DNA of 28,714 nucleotides from Candidatus Bathyarchaeota archaeon (GCA_007050895.1 SMYP01000051.1:3039-31752); one strand, 5' to 3'. Positions 7,471 to 16,717 are shown, counted from the first letter of the stretch. Numbers and translations are program-made. The notes: a model not told the origin generated them from the sequence alone.

Positions 7471-7915
7471 ACTCGCGACTTGGGCGCGACTTAAGTCGCC
7501 TTGGGTTCTCCACTTCAACTCTGGCGCTTGCAACGCCTGTGACATCGAGCTTGTCGCCCTTCTAACGCCTAAATACGATGTTGAACGATTCGGTATTAAA
7601 CTCGAACCTTCTCCGCGACACGCTGATGTCCTATTAGTTACTGGGTCTGTTACCCAACAATGTGCCGAACGACTGAAACGCATCTATGATCAAATGCCCG
7701 AACCAAAATTCGTAGTAGCTATTGGCGCTTGTGCATGTTCAGGCGGAGTCTTCAGAGGAAACTATGATGTGCTTGGCGGCGTGGACAAAGTAATCCCCGT
7801 TGACGCGTACATTCCTGGATGTCCACCTAAGCCAGAAGCAATAATCGACGGCGTTGTAAAGCTCCTTAACTCGTTGAAACCCAAAAAACCAGCAAAAGAA
7901 GAAAAGAAAAAATGA
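7463..7915 (+). CDS. Subunit B: [NiFe]-hydrogenase small subunit (EchC/NuoB family)
   Basis: A 150-residue soluble subunit carrying the proximal [4Fe-4S] cluster. Ligands are Cys23 and Cys26 (SGACNACDIE), Cys90 (GACACSGG) and Cys120 (IPGCPPKPE). The first pair is C-x2-C, as in group 4 hydrogenases (Ech, Mbh), not the adjacent Cys-Cys of complex I NuoB, so the catalytic module is hydrogenase-like. Start is the ATG at 7463, eleven bases after GAAGGAGG, inside the end of subunit A; the longer upstream frame is ignored. The C-terminus is a lysine-rich tail (KPKKPAKEEKKK). The stop overlaps the next start as ATGA. Confidence 0.95.
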   Translation: MSKLATWARLKSPWVLHFNSGACNACDIELVALLTPKYDVERFGIKLEPSPRHADVLLVTGSVTQQCAERLKRIYDQMPEPKFVVAIGACACSGGVFRGNYDVLGGVDKVIPVDAYIPGCPPKPEAIIDGVVKLLNSLKPKKPAKEEKKK

Positions 7916-9492
7916 ACAAAAAAGAAATCGACATATTAGGTGTCTTACAGGCAAAGTTTAAAGATACATCCGTACAAGTACAGCCTCAACAAATTGGAAA
8001 AGTAGCAGTTATAGCTGACGCATCAACACATCGAGATGTCCTTAAAGCACTTTTGAAAGTGGATGCTAAAACCGCTATAATCGCCATAACAGGAATTGAC
8101 CTCGGCGCAACTCTGGGCGTCTTCTATCATATCCGAACGTCCAAAAGCGGAATAATCACCATAAAAGTAGAAATTCCAAAAGAAAAGCCTCATATCAAAA
8201 CAATAAGCGACTTGATGCCAGGAGCGTCTTTTGACGAGATGGAAGTCACCGATCTAGTTGGAGTGGTTTTCGAGGGAAATCCGAGTTCTGGTAGATTGGT
8301 TTTACCTGACAACTGGCCAGACGGCGTTTTTCCGCTGAGAAAAGACGCGAAACTTGACAACTTGCAATATAAGCAGTCACCGCCGAGCGAACCCGAGTCT
8401 GCAGATGAAGAAAGTATTGTAAAGATAATTGTGGGACCTCAACATCCCGCATTGTTGGAGCCTGAAAAATTCGTGCTTAAAGTGGAAGGTGAAATCGTGA
8501 AGGATGTCGAGCCACGTATCGGCTACGTGCATAGAGGTGTCGAAAAGGCGGCTGAATCTCGAACCTACCTACAGGACGTCTACTTAGTTGAGCGTATCTG
8601 CGGAATATGTAACGCATGCCACGCTACGTGTTTCGTTGAAGCGGTAGAGAAAATTCTGGAAACCGAGGTACCCGATAGAGCCAAGTATATAAGAACCATA
8701 CTTTTGGAGCTTAATAGGCTACACAGCCACCTGCTTACCTTGGGACACGCGGGACTTGAGATTGGCTTTGAGACCTTGTTCCAGTACTTCTGGCGTGACC
8801 GCGAGCCTATAATGGACATAACTGAAATCATATCTGGTAATCGAGTTATCTCGTCAGGCATGACAGTTGGCGGTGTGAGACGCGACATTGACGAAGCGGA
8901 CATCCCAAAAATTAAAGGCATGTTAACCAACCTGAGAGAGAAATTACCTTTCTACAAAAAAGTTTACGAAGATGAACCTTCGATAAAGATGCGCATGAAG
9001 GACGTGGGCACACTAAAGAAAGCGGACGCTTTGAAATTATGCATTGTTGGTCCAACCGCAAGAGGTTCAGGCGTGGATATCGACGTACGAAAGGATGAGC
9101 CCTATGAAGCCTACGGGGAAATTCCGTTCAAACTAATAACCTATGATGAGGGTGATACATGGGCTCGAATGAATGTCCGCATGGATGAAGTTGAAGAATC
9201 AATAAACATAATCGAGTACGCATTAGACAATCTACCTACTGGTCCTTTCAGGGTCAGAGTTCCAAGGGTCGTGCCAGCTGGAGAATCCGTAAACCGCGTT
9301 GAAGCCCCACGAGGGGAACTCTTCTACTACCTAAAAAGCAACGGAACCGCGTACCCTGAAAGAGTCAAAGTACGCACACCTACATTTGCCAATATACCAG
9401 CCTTCCTCACAACAGCTATTGGAAGCAACATTGCAGATGTACCCCCAAACTTCGTTAGCTTAGACCCATGCTTCTCATGCACTGACAGGTAG
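7912..9492 (+). CDS. Subunit CD: fused 30-kDa subunit and group 4 [NiFe]-hydrogenase large subunit
   Basis: A 526-residue fusion. Residues 1-150 are NuoC/EchD-like (GVVFEGNPSSGRLVLPDNWPDG). Residues 165-526 are the NuoD/EchE-like catalytic subunit, starting at VGPQHPALLEPEKF. The N-terminal metal motif RICGICNACH (Cys230, Cys233) and the C-terminal motif DPCFSCTDR (Cys520, Cys523) supply all four cysteines that hold the Ni-Fe site; complex I and Fpo have lost these. The expected reaction is H+ reduction or H2 oxidation coupled to the membrane arm. The protein ends exactly at the Arg of DPCxxCxxR, so there is no C-terminal peptide to be cut by a maturation protease. The C-D fusion recalls HycE of formate hydrogenlyase. 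No maturation (hyp) genes are in the window. Confidence 0.95.
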   Translation: MNKKEIDILGVLQAKFKDTSVQVQPQQIGKVAVIADASTHRDVLKALLKVDAKTAIIAITGIDLGATLGVFYHIRTSKSGIITIKVEIPKEKPHIKTISDLMPGASFDEMEVTDLVGVVFEGNPSSGRLVLPDNWPDGVFPLRKDAKLDNLQYKQSPPSEPESADEESIVKIIVGPQHPALLEPEKFVLKVEGEIVKDVEPRIGYVHRGVEKAAESRTYLQDVYLVERICGICNACHATCFVEAVEKILETEVPDRAKYIRTILLELNRLHSHLLTLGHAGLEIGFETLFQYFWRDREPIMDITEIISGNRVISSGMTVGGVRRDIDEADIPKIKGMLTNLREKLPFYKKVYEDEPSIKMRMKDVGTLKKADALKLCIVGPTARGSGVDIDVRKDEPYEAYGEIPFKLITYDEGDTWARMNVRMDEVEESINIIEYALDNLPTGPFRVRVPRVVPAGESVNRVEAPRGELFYYLKSNGTAYPERVKVRTPTFANIPAFLTTAIGSNIADVPPNFVSLDPCFSCTDR

Positions 9493-9501
9493 GATGAATA
9501 A

Positions 9502-10494
9502 ATGGTTTTAGACCCCTGGTTTTTTTTCCGCGTACTCGTCTTTCCAGGCTTCACATTTCTATTCTTTTTCACCATGTTCTGCGACTGGATAGAGAGAAAA
9601 ATCGAAGCTAGAATGCAGAACCGCACGGGACCCAAATTTACGGGTCCCGCCGGCATTCTTCAACCCTTCGCTGACGTCGTGAAACTTCTTACCAAAGAAG
9701 ATATAATTCCAAGAGCGGCTAAAAAGACCGTTTTTAGGCTTGCTCCAATTCTTTCTTTCTCACTTGTCGTTTTTGCTATGTCCTTTTTGCCAATTGATGG
9801 TGCAGCCATCATACCCAACTCAAGCTTTTCTGGAGATTTAATTTTTATTATGGCATTGATTACCTTAGCCAACTTTTTCCTGTTTCTCTCTGGCTGGGCT
9901 TCTGCGAACCCCTATGGTGACATAGGTGCTACAAGAGTTTTGACGCAATTTCTCGGCTACGACATTCCGTTAATCCTTCTAGCGTTAGCACCTGCTTTCT
10001 TAGCCAGAAGCTTAACTATTTCAGCCATTGCCGCGAGTCAAACTATTCCATTTATCGTTTTGGCGCCTTGGGCTTTCGTATTGTTCGTTATAACGCTTCA
10101 AGCGGAATTGGAGAAAGACCCATTTGACATTCCTCACGCAGAAAGCGAAGTAGTTGGCGGATTAGAAACCGAGTTTTGCGGAGGCAAATTGGCTTTTCTG
10201 CGCCTCACCCGCGACATACAGATCGTTTTTGGAGCTGCACTCGTTGTTGAACTGTTCCTGGGCGGACCATACGGACCAGTCCTCTTCGGTCCAGCCGTGG
10301 TTTGGTACTTTTTATGGTTCGTGCTTAAACTGTTAGCGGTCGTAGTAATCACCGAGTACATAACATGCCTTTTCGCGAGACTGCGTATTGACCAAGTGTT
10401 AACGACTAACTGGAAAGTGCTGCTGCCCCTTGCCGTGCTGTCACTAACTCTGACAATAGCATTGGCTACTTGGATCTATCCTATGGTGATGTAA
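9502..10494 (+). CDS. Subunit H (NuoH/EchB/FpoH family)
   Basis: A 330-residue membrane protein with about eight helices that joins the catalytic arm to the ion-pumping arm. Family landmarks are ERKIEARMQNRTGP and LQPFADVVKLLTKED near the N-terminus, and EKDPFDIPHAESEVVGGLETEF, the loop next to the catalytic subunit, whose acidic residues start the charge path in complex I. A short purine-rich site (GTAGGATGA) precedes the ATG. The next gene starts three bases after its stop. Confidence 0.96.
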   Translation: MVLDPWFFFRVLVFPGFTFLFFFTMFCDWIERKIEARMQNRTGPKFTGPAGILQPFADVVKLLTKEDIIPRAAKKTVFRLAPILSFSLVVFAMSFLPIDGAAIIPNSSFSGDLIFIMALITLANFFLFLSGWASANPYGDIGATRVLTQFLGYDIPLILLALAPAFLARSLTISAIAASQTIPFIVLAPWAFVLFVITLQAELEKDPFDIPHAESEVVGGLETEFCGGKLAFLRLTRDIQIVFGAALVVELFLGGPYGPVLFGPAVVWYFLWFVLKLLAVVVITEYITCLFARLRIDQVLTTNWKVLLPLAVLSLTLTIALATWIYPMVM

Positions 10495-10497
10495 ATA

Positions 10498-10893
10498 ATG
10501 GGAAAGAAGAACAGATCATCCATAAAGCCCATGATGAAAGCACTATTGTCTAACCTCTTCAAGAAACCTGCTACTTGCCAATATCCACTTGTAAAAACTG
10601 AGGTTCCTGAGGGCTTCCGAGGAAAACAAGTGTATAACATTGACCTGTGCATCAGCTGCGGCTTATGTTCCAGAGACTGCCCCGCGAAAGCGATTGAAAT
10701 GGTTGAGATCAACGGAAAAAGGAGACCTTTGTTCCATCTGGACCAGTGCATCTTCTGTTATCAGTGCGCGGAGAGTTGTCCGAGAAATGCCATAGTAAGC
10801 TCAAAGATTTTTGAGTTGGCTACAACTGATAAATCAACGTTGGTGGTAAAACCCGAAGAAAAAGTTCAAATAGTGAACGGTGAGCGTCCATGA
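10498..10893 (+). CDS. Subunit I: two [4Fe-4S] ferredoxin subunit (NuoI/EchF family)
   Basis: A 131-residue iron-sulfur protein with two C-x2-C-x2-C-x3-CP motifs (CISCGLCSRDCP and CIFCYQCAESCP). It passes electrons to the proximal cluster of subunit B and is probably the docking point for reduced ferredoxin or another donor, because no NuoE/F/G dehydrogenase genes are present. Its TGA overlaps the start of subunit J (ATGA). Confidence 0.96.
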   Translation: MGKKNRSSIKPMMKALLSNLFKKPATCQYPLVKTEVPEGFRGKQVYNIDLCISCGLCSRDCPAKAIEMVEINGKRRPLFHLDQCIFCYQCAESCPRNAIVSSKIFELATTDKSTLVVKPEEKVQIVNGERP

Positions 10894-11354
10894 TTGGGAT
10901 TCTGGAAATTCTGTCTGTAGGACTTATAATTTCGGCTTGTTTAGCGATTTTTCTTGAAGAAGCAATTTATTCTGTTGTGGCTTTAGCAGCCATGTTTTTT
11001 TTAACATCAATATTGTATGCGTTTAGTGGCTCACTTTTTGCTGCGGTTTTCCAGTTCGCCGTAGGTGCTGGAACATTGGCAATCCTTTTTTTGTCTGGAG
11101 AAATGTTAAGTGAAAAACCAGAAAAAACTTCCTCAAAAACCTTGCTTTTACTTGTTGCGGTTGGAGTGCTTCTATCATTGCCTGCTATTTTCCTAACGGT
11201 CTCTGGTCAAGTAGAAGCCTTTTCTGGAATAGCGTTTGAAGAGGCATTATGGGATTTGAGGGCGTTTGACGTCGTCCTCCAAGGCTTTGTTATAATGACA
11301 GTGACCTTAGGGATCGCCATAGTTTTGCATGAGAAAAGGAAAGGTGAAAAGTAA
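10890..11354 (+). CDS. Subunit J (NuoJ/FpoJ family)
   Basis: A 154-residue, five-helix membrane subunit. The order between I and K, the start overlapping the previous stop, and the N-terminal half (EEAIYSVVALAAMFFLTSILYAF, then FQFAVGAGTLAILFLSGEML, typical of the pi-bulge helix region) identify it. NuoJ-type subunits couple redox chemistry to ion movement in complex I. The stop overlaps the next start by one base. Confidence 0.9.
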   Translation: MIGILEILSVGLIISACLAIFLEEAIYSVVALAAMFFLTSILYAFSGSLFAAVFQFAVGAGTLAILFLSGEMLSEKPEKTSSKTLLLLVAVGVLLSLPAIFLTVSGQVEAFSGIAFEEALWDLRAFDVVLQGFVIMTVTLGIAIVLHEKRKGEK

Positions 11355-11668
11355 TGGATTACGTCATTTTATCTTTGATTTTGCTGGGGATTGGAATTTA
11401 CGGTTTGCTTACTAAACGTCACTTACTGAAGGTGTTTGTGTCGGTTGAGTTGATTGCAACTGCTGCCACAATGAACTTTGTTCTGCTTATGCCTTCCATG
11501 GGTAAAGGTTTAGGCGAAGCCTTCTTGGTGCTGGCTTTCGCTACGGACACCTGCGTGAGCGGGGTAATCTTAGCGTTGCTCGTGATTGTCCACAAAAAAT
11601 ACGGAACAAGTGACATCGGCGATTTGGTAAGAATTGAAGAAAACAAAAAAGATGAGGGTGAAAGTTAA
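11354..11668 (+). CDS. Subunit K (NuoK/FpoK family)
   Basis: A 104-residue, three-helix membrane subunit. GIYGLLTKRHLLKVFVSVELI contains the conserved Glu of helix 2; a second charged position, seen in many NuoK proteins, is less obvious (Glu/Asp in GEAFLVLAFATD). The C-terminus is a hydrophilic, Lys/Glu-rich tail. It is coupled to J and L by TAATG one-base overlaps at both ends, a sign of tightly balanced translation. Confidence 0.93.
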   Translation: MDYVILSLILLGIGIYGLLTKRHLLKVFVSVELIATAATMNFVLLMPSMGKGLGEAFLVLAFATDTCVSGVILALLVIVHKKYGTSDIGDLVRIEENKKDEGES

Positions 11669-13695
11669 TGTTATCTGACGTTTCATCATGGCTTGTTTGG
11701 ATGCTTCCGCTTGTTTCAAGTTTGTTTGTGCCAATTGTTGCTTATTTCAGTGAAAAAGCTAGGAACTATTTTGTCCTGATAATAAGTGCAATCACAGCTG
11801 TACTAGGATTCTCTCTAGTTCCAGCCTTATTCGGCGCCGAAGAAGCACTAACCGTGTCAGCTGCTTGGATGCCATCTGCCGGCATAAACGTAGGTGTCTT
11901 CATTGACCCCCTCAGTGTCTTATTCACCGTTCTAGTCGCATTCTTCGGTCTGATAATAGCTATTTACTCTCAAAGCTATATGAAAGAGGAAAAAGGACTA
12001 ACACGCTATTACTTCTTACTTTTACTCTTCATAGGCTCAATGATTGGACTCGTTATCTCAGACAATTTTCTTCAAATGTTCATTTTCTGGGAGATGGTGG
12101 GACTCTGCTCCTATTCGCTGATTTCATTCTGGTACCATCGTCCTGAATCCATCCGTGCAGGCGCCAAAGTTTTTCTGATGACTCGAATAGGAGACGTAAG
12201 TCTACTAGGCGCCATAGGGCTTCTTTATTCATATCTAGGCTCGTTTTCATTCAGGTATGCAATTAGCAACATATCAACAATACCAGTAGAAATCCTAACT
12301 GCTGTAGCATTTCTAACATTGGGTGGCGCTGTTGCCAAGTCGGCACAGCTTCCCCTTCACACTTGGTTGTACAGTGCCATGGAGGCACCAACCTCTGTAA
12401 GTGCATTACTGCATGCAGCAACCATGGTTAAGGCAGGCATCTATTTGATTGCAAGGTTAATTCTGATTTTAGGTCCTCTGGCGTTTACTATTCCTATGTG
12501 GCTACCTGCAGTGGCTTGGATTGGAGTTCTGACCGCGTTTGTGGGTGCAACATTGGCTTTGTACACGCCAGACATTAAAGGAGTGCTTGCTTACTCGACG
12601 ATTAGCCAACTTGGTTTTATGATGGCGTCTTTGGGTGCTATTTCAATTCACTCGTCTCTAGGATGGTTCGCTAGTTTATTTCACATGATGAGCCACGCGT
12701 TCTTTGAAGGCTTGGGTTTCCTCTTGGCAGGTGGCATAATTCATGCACTTGGAACCCGCGACATGAGGCTAATGGGAGGTTTGAAAAAAGCCATGCCTAT
12801 AACCTTTGCATTGAGCATTATAATGATCTTAACTACCAGCGGGTTACCTCCTTTCGCAGCCTTTTTCAGCAAGGGCTTGATAATCACCAGCTTAATGGAA
12901 ACGGGCAACATGTGGCAGGTTATTTTGATTTACGTTACAACGGCGCTCACTTTTGCTTACAGTCTCCGTTTCATGAAACTTGTTTTCGTGGGTGAGCAGT
13001 CGGAACATTTGAAGAAACTCCACCCGCATGAAGCTCCAAGACTGATGCTCTATCCCGCTGCAATACTGGCTGCGCTGTGTGTTGCTTGGGGTTTCATTGG
13101 ACCTTGGTTGGCTAACTTCATGCATGTTGAAGCGGAAGTGAGCTTGCTGGGAGCCTTTTTCAGCTTGGAAACCCCTATTTTCTTCGCCATTCTGGTTCCA
13201 GCTGGCTTAATTATATATCTTACTTACTACAAACAGTCAGAGGTCATTATGAAAATAAGAAGTAGCTCAAATCCGTTAACAACCGTACTAAAGCACGGTT
13301 ACTTCTTCGATGATGTTTACGAGAGAATTGCAGGGAGAGGTATAACAACCTTATCAGATGGCGTCCGCCGCGCAAACGACACCGTAATGGATAACTTGGC
13401 AAAACCCGCCAGAGGCATATTGAGCTTTGCAGGTCGCGTCCGAAATTTGGAGTCAGCTTACTCTGGAACATTGCCGCAGGTTATAGCTAACTCAATTATT
13501 AAATTAGCCAGAGCGGTTCAGAAGTATCTTGATGTTTTAGCGGATGATCTATTAAGGATAATAGCACATCGCACAGTTCGAGGTGCATCACAAATGAAGA
13601 GAATACCTTCATCCTCTCTGCAACATTACATAGCAGCTGCTTTGCTTGGATTCATATTGATTTTGCTATTGATAATACTCACGGTAGGGATTTAG
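11668..13695 (+). CDS. Subunit L: antiporter-like, with lateral helix (NuoL/FpoL family)
   Basis: A 675-residue membrane subunit of full NuoL length, about 16 helices. Pumping residues expected for the family are present: the Glu of helix 5 (FIFWEMVGLCSYSLI), the Lys of helix 7 (GGAVAKSAQLPLHTWL), the Lys of helix 8 (ATMVKAGIYLI) and the Lys of helix 12 (AAFFSKGLI). The C-terminal part has HGYFFDDVYE, a long amphipathic stretch and LQHYIAAALLG, which correspond to the lateral helix and last membrane helix of NuoL. It would translocate H+ or Na+. Confidence 0.96.
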   Translation: MLSDVSSWLVWMLPLVSSLFVPIVAYFSEKARNYFVLIISAITAVLGFSLVPALFGAEEALTVSAAWMPSAGINVGVFIDPLSVLFTVLVAFFGLIIAIYSQSYMKEEKGLTRYYFLLLLFIGSMIGLVISDNFLQMFIFWEMVGLCSYSLISFWYHRPESIRAGAKVFLMTRIGDVSLLGAIGLLYSYLGSFSFRYAISNISTIPVEILTAVAFLTLGGAVAKSAQLPLHTWLYSAMEAPTSVSALLHAATMVKAGIYLIARLILILGPLAFTIPMWLPAVAWIGVLTAFVGATLALYTPDIKGVLAYSTISQLGFMMASLGAISIHSSLGWFASLFHMMSHAFFEGLGFLLAGGIIHALGTRDMRLMGGLKKAMPITFALSIIMILTTSGLPPFAAFFSKGLIITSLMETGNMWQVILIYVTTALTFAYSLRFMKLVFVGEQSEHLKKLHPHEAPRLMLYPAAILAALCVAWGFIGPWLANFMHVEAEVSLLGAFFSLETPIFFAILVPAGLIIYLTYYKQSEVIMKIRSSSNPLTTVLKHGYFFDDVYERIAGRGITTLSDGVRRANDTVMDNLAKPARGILSFAGRVRNLESAYSGTLPQVIANSIIKLARAVQKYLDVLADDLLRIIAHRTVRGASQMKRIPSSSLQHYIAAALLGFILILLLIILTVGI

Positions 13696-13698
13696 AAA

Positions 13699-15210
13699 AT
13701 GGCGTACTCTCTCTTGTTAGTGTTTCTTCTGCCCACGTTGGGCATTCCATTAGTCTATTTGACTGGAAAAAAATCTCCGCGAGCAGCAGCAATCTTGGTT
13801 GCTTTAATTGCATTATTCAATATGTTGCTCCTTTTCACAACTGTCCCCACAGTTCTCAACAGCCCAGACCATATGTACATAGAACCTTACGCCTGGATTA
13901 CGATATTGGAGTCGGAGTTCACGTTGTTTGTTGACGGCATCAGCGTATCCTTGGCAATAATCACCTCAGTTCTCATAATAGTAGCCGCGCTCTTCTCAAT
14001 TAACTACATGGAAGGAAAGAAGAACCTAGAGGTTTACTATTCACTTCTAACTATGCTTTCCTTAGGTCTTGTTGGCGTCTTCATAACATCTAACATTCTG
14101 CTCTTCTATTTCTGCTGGGAATTGATGCTTGTCCCAGCATACTTCATTATTGGCGGCTGGGGTTACAGGTCACCTTTCCGCGCAGCATTCAAATTCTTTA
14201 TATTCACACATGCAGGCGCAGTCTTCGTACTATTAGGCATAGGTGCTATCTACATGGTCACGGGAGCTACAGACATGTTCCAAGCGCAAGCTGCACTGAT
14301 GGCTTTTCCCGATATTGCGCGGTGGATTCTACTCGCTCTAACAGCAGGCTTCGCCGTTAAAATGGCTGTGGTTCCAGTTCATATGTGGCTACCTGATGCT
14401 CACTCCGAAGCTCCCTCACCTATGTCAGCGCTTTTGAGCGGAGTCATAATTAGCGCTGGCGCTTACGCTATTCTGCGCTTGTCACTAGGAACAGTTTTTC
14501 CTGCTGTTATGGACACCGTTTTTGGAAGCGACTTCGTGCACGGTTTGGCGATTTTCGGAGTAATCTCAGCCTTTTTCGGTTCACTTATCGCGTTGGTTGA
14601 AACTGATATAAAAAGAATAATCGCGTACTCAAGCATCGCTCACATGGGCTATGTGATGTTTGGGCTATCACTCTTTCCTTCATCATTAGGCGCTGGAGTA
14701 GTGGTGATCACAGCATCTATAACTGGAACGGTCCTTCACCTTGTAACTCACGCAGTAAGCAAAGGTTTGCTCTTCCTTTCAGCAGGAGCTATAATGCACC
14801 AGACTGAAATCAGAGACATCCGCGACATGGGCGGTCTTGCCGGAAAAATGCCTTTCACAGCAGTTGCATCAACCACAGCTGCGTTGAGCATAGCGGGGAC
14901 CCCTCCATTCGCGTGTTTCATTAGTGAATTCCTGATATTCGTAGGGGCTTTTGAAGTGATTCATACTGACGGATTCTTCCTTCTGCCAACTGCCCTCATG
15001 CTCGTAGCTACGGTCCTCTCGCTTGCTTACTCGTTAAGGTACCTATCTCACGTTTTCCTAGGAAAACCAAAAACCGAAGGAGAAAAGAGAATCCTAGACG
15101 TGCCCGCCTACATGAAAGTGGCCATGGCTATATTGGTGATTTTTGTTATAATTCTCGGCATATGGCCCACTTTCTTCATAGACTTGATTAGCACGGTAAA
15201 ATTCCTTTGA
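13699..15210 (+). CDS. Subunit M: antiporter-like (NuoM/FpoM family)
   Basis: A 503-residue, about 14-helix antiporter-like subunit. Glu141 (FYFCWELMLVPAYFIIGGWG) and Lys221 (GFAVKMAVVPVHMWLPDAHSEAP) are the helix 5 and helix 7 charges; Glu of helix 12 is kept in FACFISEFLI. In helix 8, where the family has a Lys (GV-x-x-K-x-G-x-Y), this protein has Ser252 (SGVIISAGAYAILR). It starts three bases after subunit L ends. Confidence 0.95.
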   Translation: MAYSLLLVFLLPTLGIPLVYLTGKKSPRAAAILVALIALFNMLLLFTTVPTVLNSPDHMYIEPYAWITILESEFTLFVDGISVSLAIITSVLIIVAALFSINYMEGKKNLEVYYSLLTMLSLGLVGVFITSNILLFYFCWELMLVPAYFIIGGWGYRSPFRAAFKFFIFTHAGAVFVLLGIGAIYMVTGATDMFQAQAALMAFPDIARWILLALTAGFAVKMAVVPVHMWLPDAHSEAPSPMSALLSGVIISAGAYAILRLSLGTVFPAVMDTVFGSDFVHGLAIFGVISAFFGSLIALVETDIKRIIAYSSIAHMGYVMFGLSLFPSSLGAGVVVITASITGTVLHLVTHAVSKGLLFLSAGAIMHQTEIRDIRDMGGLAGKMPFTAVASTTAALSIAGTPPFACFISEFLIFVGAFEVIHTDGFFLLPTALMLVATVLSLAYSLRYLSHVFLGKPKTEGEKRILDVPAYMKVAMAILVIFVIILGIWPTFFIDLISTVKFL

Positions 15211-15223
15211 GGCATGCATATTA

Positions 15224-16717
15224 ATGGTCGATATTTTTGATGTTGTTTTCCCAATTGTTGGTTTGGTTGCTTTCGCCATTTTGACTATTCCAGTCTTCAA
15301 GGTAATCCGGAAAACCAAACATCACACCGCTTTGGCTCTGACTTGGTTCTTAACAGCTTTCTTAGTTTCAGGAGCCGGAGTGGCTAACCTTGCATTGCAA
15401 TATTACAGTTTGGAATCACCGCTGCCATTCCTCAGCATTACGTTCTCGGACACCTCATTAGCCGATTTTGCTAGCGGTTTCATGATAGATGGAATTTCAG
15501 TTTACATGGCGATAATGTTTATTGCTGTAAGTGCAGCTATCTTGGTCTACAGTATTTTCTATGTGGACTCAAGCAAGAGACCTTCAGAAAGATACTTCGC
15601 AATTATGCTGGTGCTGACCGCGGCGTTGATGGGTGCCGTGTTCGCTGGCGACCTCTTAACGCTTTTCATTTTTTGGGAAGCCGCAGCAGCAGGCTCCAGT
15701 TTTCTGATGATTTACAAGAAGGACCCTGTGGCCCTGAATTCCACACTGAAATATCTAATTATGATAATTATTGCTTCAGCCTTCATTATCTTTGGACTCT
15801 CAATAGTTTACGGTCTAACAGGTAGCTTGAATTTCTGGGCTGTAAGAGAGGCTTTGATGGCGTTGGCGGACAAAAACCTTCTCATAATAGCTTTCATTTT
15901 AATAGCCTCGGGTTACGCAATTGAAGCAGCAATCGTGCCCTTCCACTTCTGGCTACCCGACGCCTACGTCGCATCGCCCTCCTCCTCTGCAGCTTTTCTC
16001 TCAGCATTGATAGACCAAGGAAGCTACTACGTACTGATAAGAGTCCTCGTGTTTATACTAACCCCGCCAAGCGTGCTCAATTGGACGTTCATGCTGGCGG
16101 TTATGGCAGCCTTAACCATGATCGTGGGAAACTTATTCGCTTTAATCCAAGATAATGTGAAACGTTTGATAGCGAACATTTGTGTGGCTGATGTTGGCTA
16201 CAACTTGGTAGGTATAACCAGCGTAACGGCGCTTGGGTTAACGGGCAACCTCTACTTCTTCCTCATTGGCGGAATCACCACAGCTGTTTCCTTCATGGTG
16301 GTAGGCGTCGCCAGCCGCCATGGTTTGAGAACTCTGGAAGACTTTTCTGGACTAGGCAAGAAGATGCCCTTTTTGAGCTTAGCTTTGGTGATAGCCGGAC
16401 TCTCTTTTGCGGGGGTCCCTCCTTTGGGTGGCTTCATGGCTAAATACTTGGTTTTCACTGCAGCGATACAAGCGGATATGAGTTGGCTGGCGGTCATAGG
16501 TGTTCTAACAAGCGTTCTTCAAGTTGCATACTTGCTAAGGTTGGTAAATTACATGTACGCGAAAGACCCAAAAGACAATATAGTGATAAAGGAGCCAAAA
16601 AGAATGCTTATCCCCATTTTCATTCTTGTGGCCGCCATAATAATTCTCGGTGTATACCCGCAAATAGTCTTCAACCTCATCGATCCCGTAGTAAACCAGT
16701 TTCCATTCATACCTTAG
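15224..16717 (+). CDS. Subunit N: third antiporter-like subunit (NuoN family), altered charges
   Basis: A 497-residue membrane subunit with about 14 helices, last gene of the operon. The helix 5 Glu is present (Glu152 in FIFWEAAAAGS), and Lys of helix 12 is in GGFMAKYLVF. The helix 7 position that is Lys in active antiporter-like subunits is Glu234 (GYAIEAAIVPFHFWLPDA), and the helix 8 position is Gln265 next to Asp264 (LSALIDQGSYYVLIR). The family assignment is secure from the WLPDA and GVPPLGGF blocks, but by alignment it could also be called a generic MrpD/NuoN-like subunit. It is followed by 42 bases, T-rich on the + strand, and then a convergent gene. Confidence 0.9.
   Translation: MVDIFDVVFPIVGLVAFAILTIPVFKVIRKTKHHTALALTWFLTAFLVSGAGVANLALQYYSLESPLPFLSITFSDTSLADFASGFMIDGISVYMAIMFIAVSAAILVYSIFYVDSSKRPSERYFAIMLVLTAALMGAVFAGDLLTLFIFWEAAAAGSSFLMIYKKDPVALNSTLKYLIMIIIASAFIIFGLSIVYGLTGSLNFWAVREALMALADKNLLIIAFILIASGYAIEAAIVPFHFWLPDAYVASPSSSAAFLSALIDQGSYYVLIRVLVFILTPPSVLNWTFMLAVMAALTMIVGNLFALIQDNVKRLIANICVADVGYNLVGITSVTALGLTGNLYFFLIGGITTAVSFMVVGVASRHGLRTLEDFSGLGKKMPFLSLALVIAGLSFAGVPPLGGFMAKYLVFTAAIQADMSWLAVIGVLTSVLQVAYLLRLVNYMYAKDPKDNIVIKEPKRMLIPIFILVAAIIILGVYPQIVFNLIDPVVNQFPFIP

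Noticed and set aside
7912..9492. Calling the CD subunit a complex I / Fpo quinone or methanophenazine reductase subunit
   Set aside because: All four NiFe cysteines are intact, which complex I and Fpo catalytic subunits lack.
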